A stretch of DNA of 64,000 nucleotides from Dysgonomonas sp. 520. GTDB lineage: Bacteria; Bacteroidota; Bacteroidia; Bacteroidales; Dysgonomonadaceae. Shown here one piece after another: positions 1 through 7,011 of the stretch (the stretch's first letter is position 1; each line of letters starts with the position of its first letter). The position numbers were made by a program, and so were the translations under genes. The notes beneath the pieces were generated by a model that had not been told where the DNA came from, ran no database searches, and worked only from the letters and a program-made list of their open reading frames with translations. The stretch covers positions 1 through 64,000 of the forward strand of contig NZ_QVMP01000013.1 of the NCBI RefSeq assembly GCF_010501095.1, given 5' to 3'.

Positions 1-33
1 CTTGATTATATCAATTGTGTCTTGTTTAGCCAT
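1..33 (-). CDS. Start of a phage gene, truncated by window edge
   Basis: Only the first 11 codons are present (MAKQDTIDIIK). The start is credible because it carries the same TATCAATA element (48-55), 14 bases upstream of the ATG, that precedes most genes of this prophage. A terminator-like hairpin (99-121) separates it from the upstream BACON-domain gene. Function cannot be inferred from so little sequence. Confidence 0.6.
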   Translation of the reverse strand, partial: MAKQDTIDIIK

Positions 34-62
34 ATCAAATTTTAATATATTGATAATAAAAT

Positions 63-91
63 AGATTCTTCACTATGTTCAGAATGACAAA
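63..91. repeat. Dispersed REP-like repeat, copy A
   Basis: Read on the minus strand this is TTTGTCATTCTGAACATAGT followed by GAAGAATCT. It is close to the repeat cores at 31752-31780 and 50570-50638. Here it sits between the hairpin at 99-121 and the TATCAATA element of the gene starting at 33, so a host-type interspersed repeat is present inside the prophage. Confidence 0.65.
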
Positions 92-98
92 TTAAAAA

Positions 99-121
99 AG
101 CAGAAATTTCATGTTTCTGCT
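99..121 (-). terminator. Hairpin terminator after BACON-domain gene
   Basis: Perfect 8-bp stem AGCAGAAA/TTTCTGCT with a 7-base loop containing CATG, followed on the minus strand by a T-tract. It lies 20 bases past the stop codon of the 141-1853 gene. Confidence 0.8.
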
Positions 122-140
122 TTTTATATCCAATTATACA

Positions 141-1853
141 TTATGCTGTTATTTCTGCATCAATCACATAAGTTGCAGTTCTTGTTTTCTTGTTGTAAAA
201 AATAGTACCAATTTTGGTATAATTATTCTGATAGTCAGTAGCATTACCACCACCTTGTGTTGTAATACTCACACCAACAGCTTCAAATAATACATTATCA
301 CCACCTACATTTTCAAAATTATAGCCATCCTGAACCATTGCACCACCTTTATAAGCGTTCAGGAAGAATGCACAATTGCCATTTAAACGAGTACCAAACC
401 AATTAGCATATACATTTACTTCAACCACATCAGGCAGGCTGTCATAATGAGTGACTAAGGTGTTCATATTGATGTAAGTACATTCATTACCACTACCTGT
501 ATTGTCACCACCCCATACCAAATAACTAGCAACATCAAGATTCCTATTACCTGACATATTCCACCCAACAGCAGAATTATCTAATTGAATATCATTAGGT
601 AATGCAATATTAGTATTCATAAATACAGTTGATGTATCTAAATCTCTGCCATCACCTTCACCCCAATAATATCTGAACACCAGATAATCAAATTCAGGGA
701 TAATGATAACATTTTCTGCCTGTGTTATGTTGATAGTTAACTGTAAATCAGGCTTATCATTATGCTGTAATATAATTGTTCCACTTCGTATTGATTCTGC
801 TTCGTTGTTGGTTACATTTATGGTTAATGTATCATCAGCACCAATAGTATAACTTATCCAAGATGGGATTGAAACAACAGAATATTTATAATTTCCACCC
901 AATACAGTAATAGGATAAGATTTTGAACCACCTTCATAATTAAATAATTCTTCAACAATCCTTTGTTCTTGGTCGTTGGTAAAATAAAGTTGGTAATTGT
1001 ATTTATTGTAGCAAGTTGTGTTATACTTCCTTACTTTACGACCATCAAAGGCAGTATCTATATCAAATGAACCCACTATATCATAATTACTTACATCAAC
1101 ATCATTATTGATATTATTATATATATGTATAGCTTGTTTATTATTACTATCACTACATAACCTACCATCCTTATCAACAGCATATTCATTGCTGTCGTTG
1201 GTAACACAATAAGCATATTGTGCAACTTCGTAATTTGTAAATCCCTGACATTCAAATAATGTTGGTATATATTTTATATTCAAAATATAATCATCTAATG
1301 TCTTCATCCTGTAATTTTCCATTACTGATAATGGCTTATAGCTATTTGAAGAAAATGTAATGTTATATACATTATCACCTGTTACTTGCTCAATTAGTAA
1401 TTCAATAGATACAGATGCGCCATTTTCATCACCCATCGTAAAGCAGAAATCAGAAGTTAAGACTTTGCCCTTCCAATATTTATTATGAAGATTTGGGAAA
1501 AACAGGACGAAGAACTTTTTATTTTTATTTTTAGATAACAACAAATCCAACTCCTTATCTATTCTTCTGACCTTAGTCGTCAGTGATTGTGTATAATAGT
1601 GATTGTAATAGGTATGTTTAAAATTGGCTGTTTCATCAGCTTCTAATTGGTAGAATTTTGAAGTTGATAATATGGTGCTGTATTCAGTTAGGTTATCAAA
1701 ACTATGATTAAATGCTGTTGGTTTAAATGAACCCTTTGAAGTTCTGACTGCCTGAAAATCTTCATAAGGAAGAAGATAAATTTTATATATCCCACCTGTA
1801 CGATAATCCAAACAGTTATTTAATATATCTTGGTTAATATTGCAGTTATTCAT
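141..1853 (-). CDS. Phage tail-tube-like protein with BACON domain
   Basis: 570 residues from the ATG at 1853, which is chosen over an upstream TTG because it has the TATCAATA element 16 bases before it. The N-terminus (NCNINQDILNNCLDYRTGGI) resembles that of the next upstream gene (KCQINSSITKSCDYNLSGI), and the following ~150 residues keep a similar order of segments, so this looks like a paralogue of the tail-tube-like protein. At about residues 305-380 there is a BACON-type Ig-like domain (SIPSWISY, LTINVTNN, RSGTIILQ, then a closing ITQ). The last ~185 residues are unassigned. BACON domains bind glycans or mucin in some Bacteroidetes proteins and occur in crAss-like phage tails, so a surface-exposed adhesin role on the tail is plausible. 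That role is inference. Confidence 0.7.
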   Translation of the reverse strand: MNNCNINQDILNNCLDYRTGGIYKIYLLPYEDFQAVRTSKGSFKPTAFNHSFDNLTEYSTILSTSKFYQLEADETANFKHTYYNHYYTQSLTTKVRRIDKELDLLLSKNKNKKFFVLFFPNLHNKYWKGKVLTSDFCFTMGDENGASVSIELLIEQVTGDNVYNITFSSNSYKPLSVMENYRMKTLDDYILNIKYIPTLFECQGFTNYEVAQYAYCVTNDSNEYAVDKDGRLCSDSNNKQAIHIYNNINNDVDVSNYDIVGSFDIDTAFDGRKVRKYNTTCYNKYNYQLYFTNDQEQRIVEELFNYEGGSKSYPITVLGGNYKYSVVSIPSWISYTIGADDTLTINVTNNEAESIRSGTIILQHNDKPDLQLTINITQAENVIIIPEFDYLVFRYYWGEGDGRDLDTSTVFMNTNIALPNDIQLDNSAVGWNMSGNRNLDVASYLVWGGDNTGSGNECTYINMNTLVTHYDSLPDVVEVNVYANWFGTRLNGNCAFFLNAYKGGAMVQDGYNFENVGGDNVLFEAVGVSITTQGGGNATDYQNNYTKIGTIFYNKKTRTATYVIDAEITA

Positions 1854-1893
1854 TATCAAATATTTAGAATATTGATATTTGAGGTATTAACAC

Positions 1894-1918
1894 AAAAAAA
1901 GCACCATGTTAATGGTGC
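1894..1918 (-). terminator. Hairpin terminator after tail-tube-like gene
   Basis: Stem GCACCAT/ATGGTGC with loop GTTA, followed on the minus strand by seven T residues. CATG is at the stem-loop boundary. The TATCAATA element of the next gene follows after about 16 bases. Confidence 0.8.
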
Positions 1919-1942
1919 CTCTATATCCTATTATTAATTTTT

Positions 1943-2455
1943 TTAAACTAATGAACTAACAACTGTTTCATCTATTAATAAGGTATGTACTTCTGGTTCT
2001 ACTCCAACCATTGTTACAGTCCATCCCTGCGCATCGCCAACAGCAGAACCACTATTATAATTGTTTGCTGTCGCCTCGATTCCATTTATACGACCAACTA
2101 AATTACATTTACCTGCTTTATCAACCAATACCACTGTGAATTTACCTAAATCAAGTGGTGTTACCTGTGATAACATATCAATATCATTGTTGCTGATAAC
2201 TGCCTGAACTGTAATTTGTCTGTATTTATTACCATTACTAACTACCAAATCATCTTGGAAGAATGCAGTTTCGTTGTTAAAATCAAATTTGAAATATTTA
2301 TCTGTTGCCTCTAATGTGATATCAGTGATATAACCATCAGCATCAGTTGTATATGTCGATTTCTCATTGAAATTGGTAAGATACAAACGTGCAATACCTG
2401 ATAAATTATAATCACAAGATTTTGTTATAGAGCTATTTATTTGACATTTTGCCAT
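1943..2455 (-). CDS. Putative major tail (tube) protein of phage
   Basis: 170 residues from the ATG at 2455 (MAKCQINSS). An upstream in-frame ATG at 2506 is rejected because it lies before the leader AATAAAAAG, which sits at the same 18-base spacing before this ATG and the capsid gene ATG. The protein is all-beta in appearance, lacks membrane segments, and follows the major capsid gene in transcription order. Its N-terminal half resembles the start of the larger downstream BACON-domain protein. Tail tube is the best guess from size, position and the duplicated partner. No catalytic motif is present. Confidence 0.55.
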   Translation of the reverse strand: MAKCQINSSITKSCDYNLSGIARLYLTNFNEKSTYTTDADGYITDITLEATDKYFKFDFNNETAFFQDDLVVSNGNKYRQITVQAVISNNDIDMLSQVTPLDLGKFTVVLVDKAGKCNLVGRINGIEATANNYNSGSAVGDAQGWTVTMVGVEPEVHTLLIDETVVSSLV

Positions 2456-2491
2456 AGTATTGTTTGTGTTTTTCTTTTTATTTATTGAAAA

Positions 2492-2512
2492 GGGTGGGTT
2501 ATTCATCCACCC
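2492..2512 (-). terminator. Hairpin between capsid and tail-tube genes
   Basis: Stem GGGTGG/CCACCC, followed on the minus strand by TTTT. It lies 27 bases beyond the capsid gene stop codon and just before the leader of the tail-tube-like gene. Confidence 0.7.
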
Positions 2513-2538
2513 TTATAGTTTTCTTATTAATTATCTGA

Positions 2539-3456
2539 TTATTTGTATAATACAACCTCATCAGGGAAGGCAACTTGTGTACCAATTTTCAATCTACCTT
2601 TAACGAAATATTTATCATCTTCTGGTGCAGGGAACATACCTATTCTTAATTCAGTTTTATCTGAAATCAAGTCAGTACCATAAGCTAAATTGTGCCAATT
2701 TGCGAATACAATTACATCAGCAGGGATTGCAGTTAAAGCAATTATTTCATATCCCATATAAGAGATTGAATCACCTGTATTTAACCAATTTTGGTTGATA
2801 ACAATATTTGCGTTGCTTACATCTGCTAATGCCAATTTGATTAATTTTTCAGCTTTTTTTGATACATAGAATTTCAATTCTGAATCTTCTGATGCACCTA
2901 ATACATCATCTGTTTGAGCCAAATAAATCTTTTCAAATTCACCTAAGATATTAGCTTTGGTTAAAGCCACACCTGTTACTTTGTTTGTGTCAGTTGCATT
3001 ATCTAACAATGTTATAAATCCATCAATCTCAGATGTTGATGCTGTACCATTCCATATTTTATTTTCAATTTCTTTGCTTAATTTATTGGATAATAAGTAC
3101 ATAACCTGTTCTTCTACCTCTGATGGCATTTCATCCAAGTTTGCGCCTGGTTTCATTATCTCACCCAACCAAGATTTTTCAAAATCTTTTAAACATTGTT
3201 CAAAATTGATAATGTAAGGTTTAACTTCTAATTCTCTCTCACTGAACTTAATATTACCAGAAGGGGACCATCCACAGCTACCCATATCAGCTTGCAATAC
3301 ATCATCTTCAATTTCAGATGTATTTAACAAGGTTTTGTATTTCACATTTGGTATAATATTTACGTGTTCAGACGTTTTATTGCTGAACATCAATTTTGTG
3401 AAAAAATCAGGTTGTCTAGTAGGTTGATAAGTTGTATTTGTTATATCTACTGCCAT
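2539..3456 (-). CDS. Phage major capsid protein (HK97-fold family)
   Basis: 305 residues. It directly follows the protease-scaffold gene, the classic capsid position. The N-terminus (ITNTTYQPTRQPDFFTKLMF) is followed by a helix-rich segment with many acidic residues (about 90-130) and a C-terminal beta-rich part ending KIGTQVAFPDEVVLYK, as in phage capsid proteins of Bacteroidales phages. The start at 3456 has the leader AATAAAAAG 18 bases upstream, shared with the tail-tube gene and with the internal start of the upstream gene, so the head genes may be expressed to similar, high levels. The family call rests on context plus general similarity. Confidence 0.75.
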   Translation of the reverse strand: MAVDITNTTYQPTRQPDFFTKLMFSNKTSEHVNIIPNVKYKTLLNTSEIEDDVLQADMGSCGWSPSGNIKFSERELEVKPYIINFEQCLKDFEKSWLGEIMKPGANLDEMPSEVEEQVMYLLSNKLSKEIENKIWNGTASTSEIDGFITLLDNATDTNKVTGVALTKANILGEFEKIYLAQTDDVLGASEDSELKFYVSKKAEKLIKLALADVSNANIVINQNWLNTGDSISYMGYEIIALTAIPADVIVFANWHNLAYGTDLISDKTELRIGMFPAPEDDKYFVKGRLKIGTQVAFPDEVVLYK

Positions 3457-3491
3457 AGTATTGTTTGTGTTTTTCTTTTTATTCTTTTATT

Positions 3492-3513
3492 GGGGTTACA
3501 TCCCTGCAACCCC
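3492..3513 (-). terminator. Hairpin between protease-scaffold and capsid genes
   Basis: Stem GGGGTT/AACCCC with a 10-base loop, between the stop codon of the scaffold gene and the capsid gene leader. The T-tract is poor, so it may act as a weak terminator or a processing site. Confidence 0.5.
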
Positions 3514-3548
3514 TTTGTGTTTTTCTTTAAGTTATTGATAACCAATTT

Positions 3549-4166
3549 TTATTTTTTCTGAAATGCAGATAATTGGTATGCTAATTTTTCTGCCTTGCTC
3601 ATTTTTGTATAATCAACTTTCTTTGTTGCTTGTCTTACATTAGCAGGTTTAGTTGATGGTGTAGTTTTTCTTAGTTTTCTCAATTCAACTGCATCATCTG
3701 CAACAGTAGATTCCAATTCTGCAATCTTAGTTAACAATGAAGCAACATAATCTGCAACTTCCTTAGTTACAGGGTGCATTGTGCCATCAATATCAATTTC
3801 AAAAGTTTCATTTTCAACAGATTCATCTTCCTGTTTTACTCTTTTCGATTTCTTTAATTCAGTTGGTGCAACTGCTTCTTCTGATTCATCAGCAACATCA
3901 TCTGTTTCTTTTGTTTCCACCAAGTACCCATCTTCATCAATTACAATTATTGAATCATCAGATAAGATATGTTCACCTGATGGTGCTTGTTCTCCATCAA
4001 TTGTTGCATAACCATCTTCATCAACAGCTATTTCAGAACCATCTTTTAATGTAAATATTCTTACTGTTTCACCTGCATCAGCAGCATCAGCAATTTCAAC
4101 ATCTTCAATATCAAGGAAAAAACGCCCTATTTTTGATAATAAATTTTTGTTTGTGTTTTTATTCAT
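3549..4166 (-). CDS. Nested capsid scaffold, internal start
   Basis: In-frame ATG at codon 203 of the protease-scaffold gene (MNKNTNKNLLSKIGRF), giving 205 residues. It is preceded by AATAAAAAG with an 18-base spacing identical to that before the capsid (3456) and tail-tube (2455) starts, although here the leader lies inside coding sequence. The arrangement matches lambda gpC/Nu3, where scaffold is made from an internal start in the protease gene. Translation from this codon is inferred, not shown. Confidence 0.6.
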   Translation of the reverse strand: MNKNTNKNLLSKIGRFFLDIEDVEIADAADAGETVRIFTLKDGSEIAVDEDGYATIDGEQAPSGEHILSDDSIIVIDEDGYLVETKETDDVADESEEAVAPTELKKSKRVKQEDESVENETFEIDIDGTMHPVTKEVADYVASLLTKIAELESTVADDAVELRKLRKTTPSTKPANVRQATKKVDYTKMSKAEKLAYQLSAFQKK

Positions 4167-4772
4167 AGTAATACTATTATTTTTCTTTTTATTTTTGATA
4201 ACCTTGTGATTTATTGATAAATCACTTTTTGTTTTTCTTAATTTTTCCTGATAAAACATTCCTTCTAGGCTAAACCCTTTCACATTGCCACTTTTGATTT
4301 GTTCATTCCAATATTTTGAATCTGAAATTTTATAACTACACATCAATGTTCCTTTGGGTAATCCTTTAAATCCTAATGCGTTGGCTTTATCATTATCAGA
4401 ATCTTGGATAATCCACAATTCAACTAAATAATTGCCTGTTAATGGTGCTTCGTGTTGGTGGGTGGTGTTATGAAGTGCAACACCTGTTTTCATCATTTTT
4501 TGTGCAATCTTTTCTATTTGTGGTGCAGAATAGGTAATGTAATATTCACCATTCTTGTCATCATATCTGTATATCAGTTGTTCAGGTTGGAGTACAACAC
4601 CTGTTAGAATCTGTTTATCAGAATTTAGGTGTAGTTTCTGTTCTTTTTTCTGTTTGGATAGAGCTACAAAATCGACCTCAACAGCAGGAAAATCAACAAA
4701 GCTGATTGCATAGATGCCTGTTTCATCATAATCTTCAATTTCACATTTATATATTGGAATATCTTTTGTCAT
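3549..4772 (-). CDS. XkdF-like prohead protease fused to capsid scaffold
   Basis: 407 residues. About residues 1-190 match the XkdF-type phage serine protease (Peptidase_S78_2): an early GIYAISFVDFPAVEVDFVAL, a histidine-rich segment ALHNTTHQHEAPLTG and a serine in GFSLEGMF, the likely catalytic His and Ser. Residues ~203-407 are acidic, with two DEDGY segments and a predicted coiled coil near 340-370, as expected for a scaffold. It lies directly upstream of the capsid gene. TATCAATA (4794-4801) precedes this start at 21 bases. An internal start at 4166 probably makes the scaffold alone. Confidence 0.75.
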   Translation of the reverse strand: MTKDIPIYKCEIEDYDETGIYAISFVDFPAVEVDFVALSKQKKEQKLHLNSDKQILTGVVLQPEQLIYRYDDKNGEYYITYSAPQIEKIAQKMMKTGVALHNTTHQHEAPLTGNYLVELWIIQDSDNDKANALGFKGLPKGTLMCSYKISDSKYWNEQIKSGNVKGFSLEGMFYQEKLRKTKSDLSINHKVIKNKKKNNSITMNKNTNKNLLSKIGRFFLDIEDVEIADAADAGETVRIFTLKDGSEIAVDEDGYATIDGEQAPSGEHILSDDSIIVIDEDGYLVETKETDDVADESEEAVAPTELKKSKRVKQEDESVENETFEIDIDGTMHPVTKEVADYVASLLTKIAELESTVADDAVELRKLRKTTPSTKPANVRQATKKVDYTKMSKAEKLAYQLSAFQKK

Positions 4773-4817
4773 ATCAATAGTTTATATTTACTCTATTGAT
4801 ATTGTAGTAATTAAAAA

Positions 4818-4840
4818 AGGGTTACAATCACTGCAACCCT
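4818..4840 (-). terminator. Hairpin before protease-scaffold gene
   Basis: Stem AGGGTT/AACCCT followed on the minus strand by a T-tract, located after the 63-residue gene and 17 bases before the TATCAATA element of the protease gene. Confidence 0.65.
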
Positions 4841-4864
4841 TATAGCCATTTGAATTAATTTAAT

Positions 4865-5056
4865 TTAATCAATTAGCTTTTCCAATTCTGCTTTTATTTC
4901 TTCACCTTCTTCGATGGTGATTTCAATGTAGTTTTCAGCAGAATCATTTTTGCCTAGATATAAAGTATCTCCATATACCTGTGATTTATCAAGGTTACAG
5001 AAGATATATCCTTCATCTGCTACTATTTTTATTGTTTTTACTGTTTGTGTTTTCAT
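4865..5056 (-). CDS. Small acidic phage protein of unknown function
   Basis: 63 residues from the ATG at 5056 (MKTQTVKTIKIV). A longer reading from 5095 would overlap the LRR gene and lacks a leader, whereas this ATG is preceded by AATAAAAAGAAAA with 16 bases between. The sequence is short and beta-rich and ends in an acidic helix (EEGEEIKAELEKLID). No known family recognised. It lies between the LRR protein and the head protease, so it may be a minor virion or assembly protein. Confidence 0.55.
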   Translation of the reverse strand: MKTQTVKTIKIVADEGYIFCNLDKSQVYGDTLYLGKNDSAENYIEITIEEGEEIKAELEKLID

Positions 5057-5079
5057 ATATTTTATTGATTTTCTTTTTA

Positions 5080-6102
5080 TTACGCCAAAGTCCAATTTTT
5101 ATCTGTTGCTATTGCAATTTGTTCAGCACTCAATTTAGCTAAATTGGTAGAGCCTATTGTTAATACCATTGTTGTTGAACCTGTTAAATCAGCTAACCCA
5201 TTAATACAATTCATTAAAGAATCAACAGTCAGATTATTTGAGAATGATAAACTATAACTTACCCTTATCCCTTGTAATCCACCAAAATCTGTAAGTGCTG
5301 CACATTGGTTAAAGACATTACCAACAGCAGATTTATTTAATATTTCACCTGCATTTAAAGCAGGAATAGTAGTTAATTTGGTACACTTGAAAAACATATT
5401 TCTCATTTCAATTACATTTGATGTGTCTAATTGAGGTATAGATGTTAAAGATGTACAGTTATTAAACATTTCCCTTGTTGATGTAGCTTTACTTGTGTCT
5501 AATTGAGGTATAGATGTTAATGCTGAACAACCTGAAAATGTATTATAAAAGTTCGTTACATTGCTTGTGTTTATTAATGGTATTGTTGTTAGTGCAGAAC
5601 AACCAATAAACGTTGCTTCCATATTTGTTACATTGCTTGTGTCTAATAATGGTATAGATGGTAATGACCAACAATAATAAAAAGCATAATACATATTGGT
5701 TACATTGCTCGTATTCAACATTGGTATTGTTGTTAGTGCAGTATTATAATAAAATATTTGAGTCATATTAGTAATCTGACTTGTATCGTAATTATTTGGA
5801 ACTTCCTCCCATTCAGCATAACCAAATTTAATATTGTTAGGTAAAGTTACCTTGCCATCACTACCTCCTGATGGCGTCTTAAAAACCTTTTCTAACTCTG
5901 TATCAATGTTGGTTTCAGTTAATTGAGTTCCATTAATGGTTGTATCAGATAATACGCCTGTTGCAATCAGTTTGTTATTTTGGTAGAATGTTACACTATC
6001 AGTTGGTATAGAATATGTATATGTAAATGCAGATAAACCACCTGTATATACAATATTGCTATCTTCTATTTTCACACTTTTTGAAGTTGTAGTTATTATC
6101 AT
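5080..6102 (-). CDS. Phage BspA-like LRR (DUF285) protein
   Basis: 340 residues. The middle (~115-245) has about six repeats of roughly 23 residues built around LDTSNVTNM, a variable F-x2-C segment and LTSIP, typical of BspA-like/DUF285 leucine-rich repeats. The last ~90 residues (GGLQGIRVSYSLSFSNN to LAKLSAEQIAIATDKNWTLA) form a separate conserved-looking domain. No signal peptide is present, so in the phage it more likely serves as a virion protein, for example a receptor-binding or tail-fibre component, than as a secreted host protein. TATCAATA at 6118-6125 supports the start at 6102. Role inferred. Confidence 0.7.
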   Translation of the reverse strand: MIITTTSKSVKIEDSNIVYTGGLSAFTYTYSIPTDSVTFYQNNKLIATGVLSDTTINGTQLTETNIDTELEKVFKTPSGGSDGKVTLPNNIKFGYAEWEEVPNNYDTSQITNMTQIFYYNTALTTIPMLNTSNVTNMYYAFYYCWSLPSIPLLDTSNVTNMEATFIGCSALTTIPLINTSNVTNFYNTFSGCSALTSIPQLDTSKATSTREMFNNCTSLTSIPQLDTSNVIEMRNMFFKCTKLTTIPALNAGEILNKSAVGNVFNQCAALTDFGGLQGIRVSYSLSFSNNLTVDSLMNCINGLADLTGSTTMVLTIGSTNLAKLSAEQIAIATDKNWTLA

Positions 6103-6154
6103 ATCAATATTTTATTCTATTGATATTATGATAAAAAAGAAAGGAGAATAAAAA

Positions 6155-6176
6155 AAGCACCCATGAAAGGGTGCTT
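6155..6176 (-). terminator. Hairpin terminator after DUF5053 gene
   Basis: Perfect 8-bp stem AAGCACCC/GGGTGCTT, loop ATGAAA (CATG at the stem-loop junction), followed on the minus strand by a long T-tract. It ends the short DUF5053 transcription unit and precedes the LRR gene. Confidence 0.85.
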
Positions 6177-6226
6177 AAAAACCTATACAGGTTCAATACA
6201 GGTTTTTGGTGTTGAAATAATAATTA

Positions 6227-6631
6227 CTAAATAGTAATTGAACCTAATTTTTTGCTAATATCGTGTAAGGCTAATTCAAATGTGTTCAATTCTTCATTTG
6301 TGAATTTAGCCTTTTTTCTATTCACATCATAACCATTAACACGTTGGGATAACCAAGATTTTGATTTATTAAAATAATGTTTTGCGATGTAAGAATAAGG
6401 AACAATATCATTTAATTCTTCTAATTGAACCTTCATACATAAGGTCTTAGCTTCCAATATTAATTGTTCTGTATCTGCATTAATAGTATCACCAATAAAT
6501 TCAGCAATTAAATCTTTTTCTTTGTCATTACTCGCCAATGCTAATAATTCATCCACTGTTTTCTTAAATACTTCAAAATCATTATTATTCAAGTTGGGTA
6601 TGGCTTCTTTTAATTTATCTGATAATTTCAT
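6227..6631 (-). CDS. DUF5053 family phage protein
   Basis: 134 residues. The segment YSYIAKHYFNKSKSWLSQRV followed by NGYDVNRKKAKFTNEE matches the DUF5053 family, common in Bacteroidales phages and mobile elements. The KSKSWLSQR stretch resembles a helix-turn-helix recognition helix, so DNA binding is possible. It follows a 58-residue coiled-coil gene and shares its promoter (6881-6911). The unit sits between tape measure and LRR genes but is not obviously structural. Function unknown. Confidence 0.7.
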   Translation of the reverse strand: MKLSDKLKEAIPNLNNNDFEVFKKTVDELLALASNDKEKDLIAEFIGDTINADTEQLILEAKTLCMKVQLEELNDIVPYSYIAKHYFNKSKSWLSQRVNGYDVNRKKAKFTNEELNTFELALHDISKKLGSITI

Positions 6632-6647
6632 ATTTTAAAATTCTTAT

Positions 6648-6669
6648 AAGCACCCCTTTCGAGGTGCTT
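6648..6669. terminator. Hairpin between two small genes
   Basis: Stem AAGCACC/GGTGCTT with loop CCTTTCGA, between the 58-residue gene and the DUF5053 gene. The T-rich side is on the plus strand, so it is a poor terminator for the leftward transcript. It may be an attenuator or mRNA-stability hairpin. Confidence 0.45.
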
Positions 6670-6675
6670 TTGTTT

Positions 6676-6852
6676 TTACTTCTCTAATTTTTCTAATGCT
6701 TTATCAATTGTATTGATGGCATCTAATAGTTTATTAATTTCATTTTCCAAATTCAGTTTTGAATTTTCTGATAAATACCTCAATCTTTCAATTTTTGCTT
6801 TTAACTCCATTCGCCTATGGAGTAGGAATTGTTTTGTTTCTTTTTTGTCCAT
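6676..6852 (-). CDS. Small coiled-coil phage protein (58 residues)
   Basis: ATG at 6852; protein begins MDKKETKQFLLHRRMELKAK and ends DKALEKLEK. It is almost entirely charged heptad-like helix. The 30-base leader follows a well-formed promoter (6881-6911), and the DUF5053 gene follows after 44 bases. The start resembles that of another small phage gene (17683-17958, MDKKELKKY), hinting at related N-termini. No function is known. Confidence 0.65.
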   Translation of the reverse strand: MDKKETKQFLLHRRMELKAKIERLRYLSENSKLNLENEINKLLDAINTIDKALEKLEK

Positions 6853-6880
6853 ATCATTTAGAATTATTATTTCAACACTT

Positions 6881-6911
6881 CAAAGATAATAAACTTTTGT
6901 TTACGATACAA
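6881..6911 (-). promoter_or_regulatory. Bacteroidetes-type promoter for DUF5053 unit
   Basis: On the minus strand TTG (6909-6911), 20 bases, then TATCTTTG (6881-6888), a match to the -33 TTG / -7 TAnnTTTG promoter. The predicted start lies about 25 bases upstream of the ATG at 6852. The hairpin terminator at 6951-6968 isolates it from the tape-measure gene, so host RNA polymerase could express this pair on its own. Confidence 0.7.
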
Positions 6912-6950
6912 GTTTATTACAATAAAAATAACAGGAAAAACATAAAAAAA

Positions 6951-6968
6951 GGCGTTCATGTGAACGCC
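6951..6968 (-). terminator. Hairpin terminator after tape-measure gene
   Basis: GGCGTTCA/TGAACGCC palindrome with CATG at the centre, followed on the minus strand by eight T residues. It is 44 bases past the tape-measure stop codon. Confidence 0.8.
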
Positions 6969-7011
6969 CTATCTAAAAAAAATATTATTGTCATTTGGTA
7001 ATAACTTTTTG

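Noticed and set aside
3779..4054. Plus-strand ORFs of 76-91 codons opposite the scaffold gene
   Set aside because: Low-complexity His/Gln/Leu translation; shadow of the real minus-strand gene.
5080..6102. Diversity-generating retroelement target in the LRR gene
   Set aside because: No reverse transcriptase and no template repeat seen in the window.
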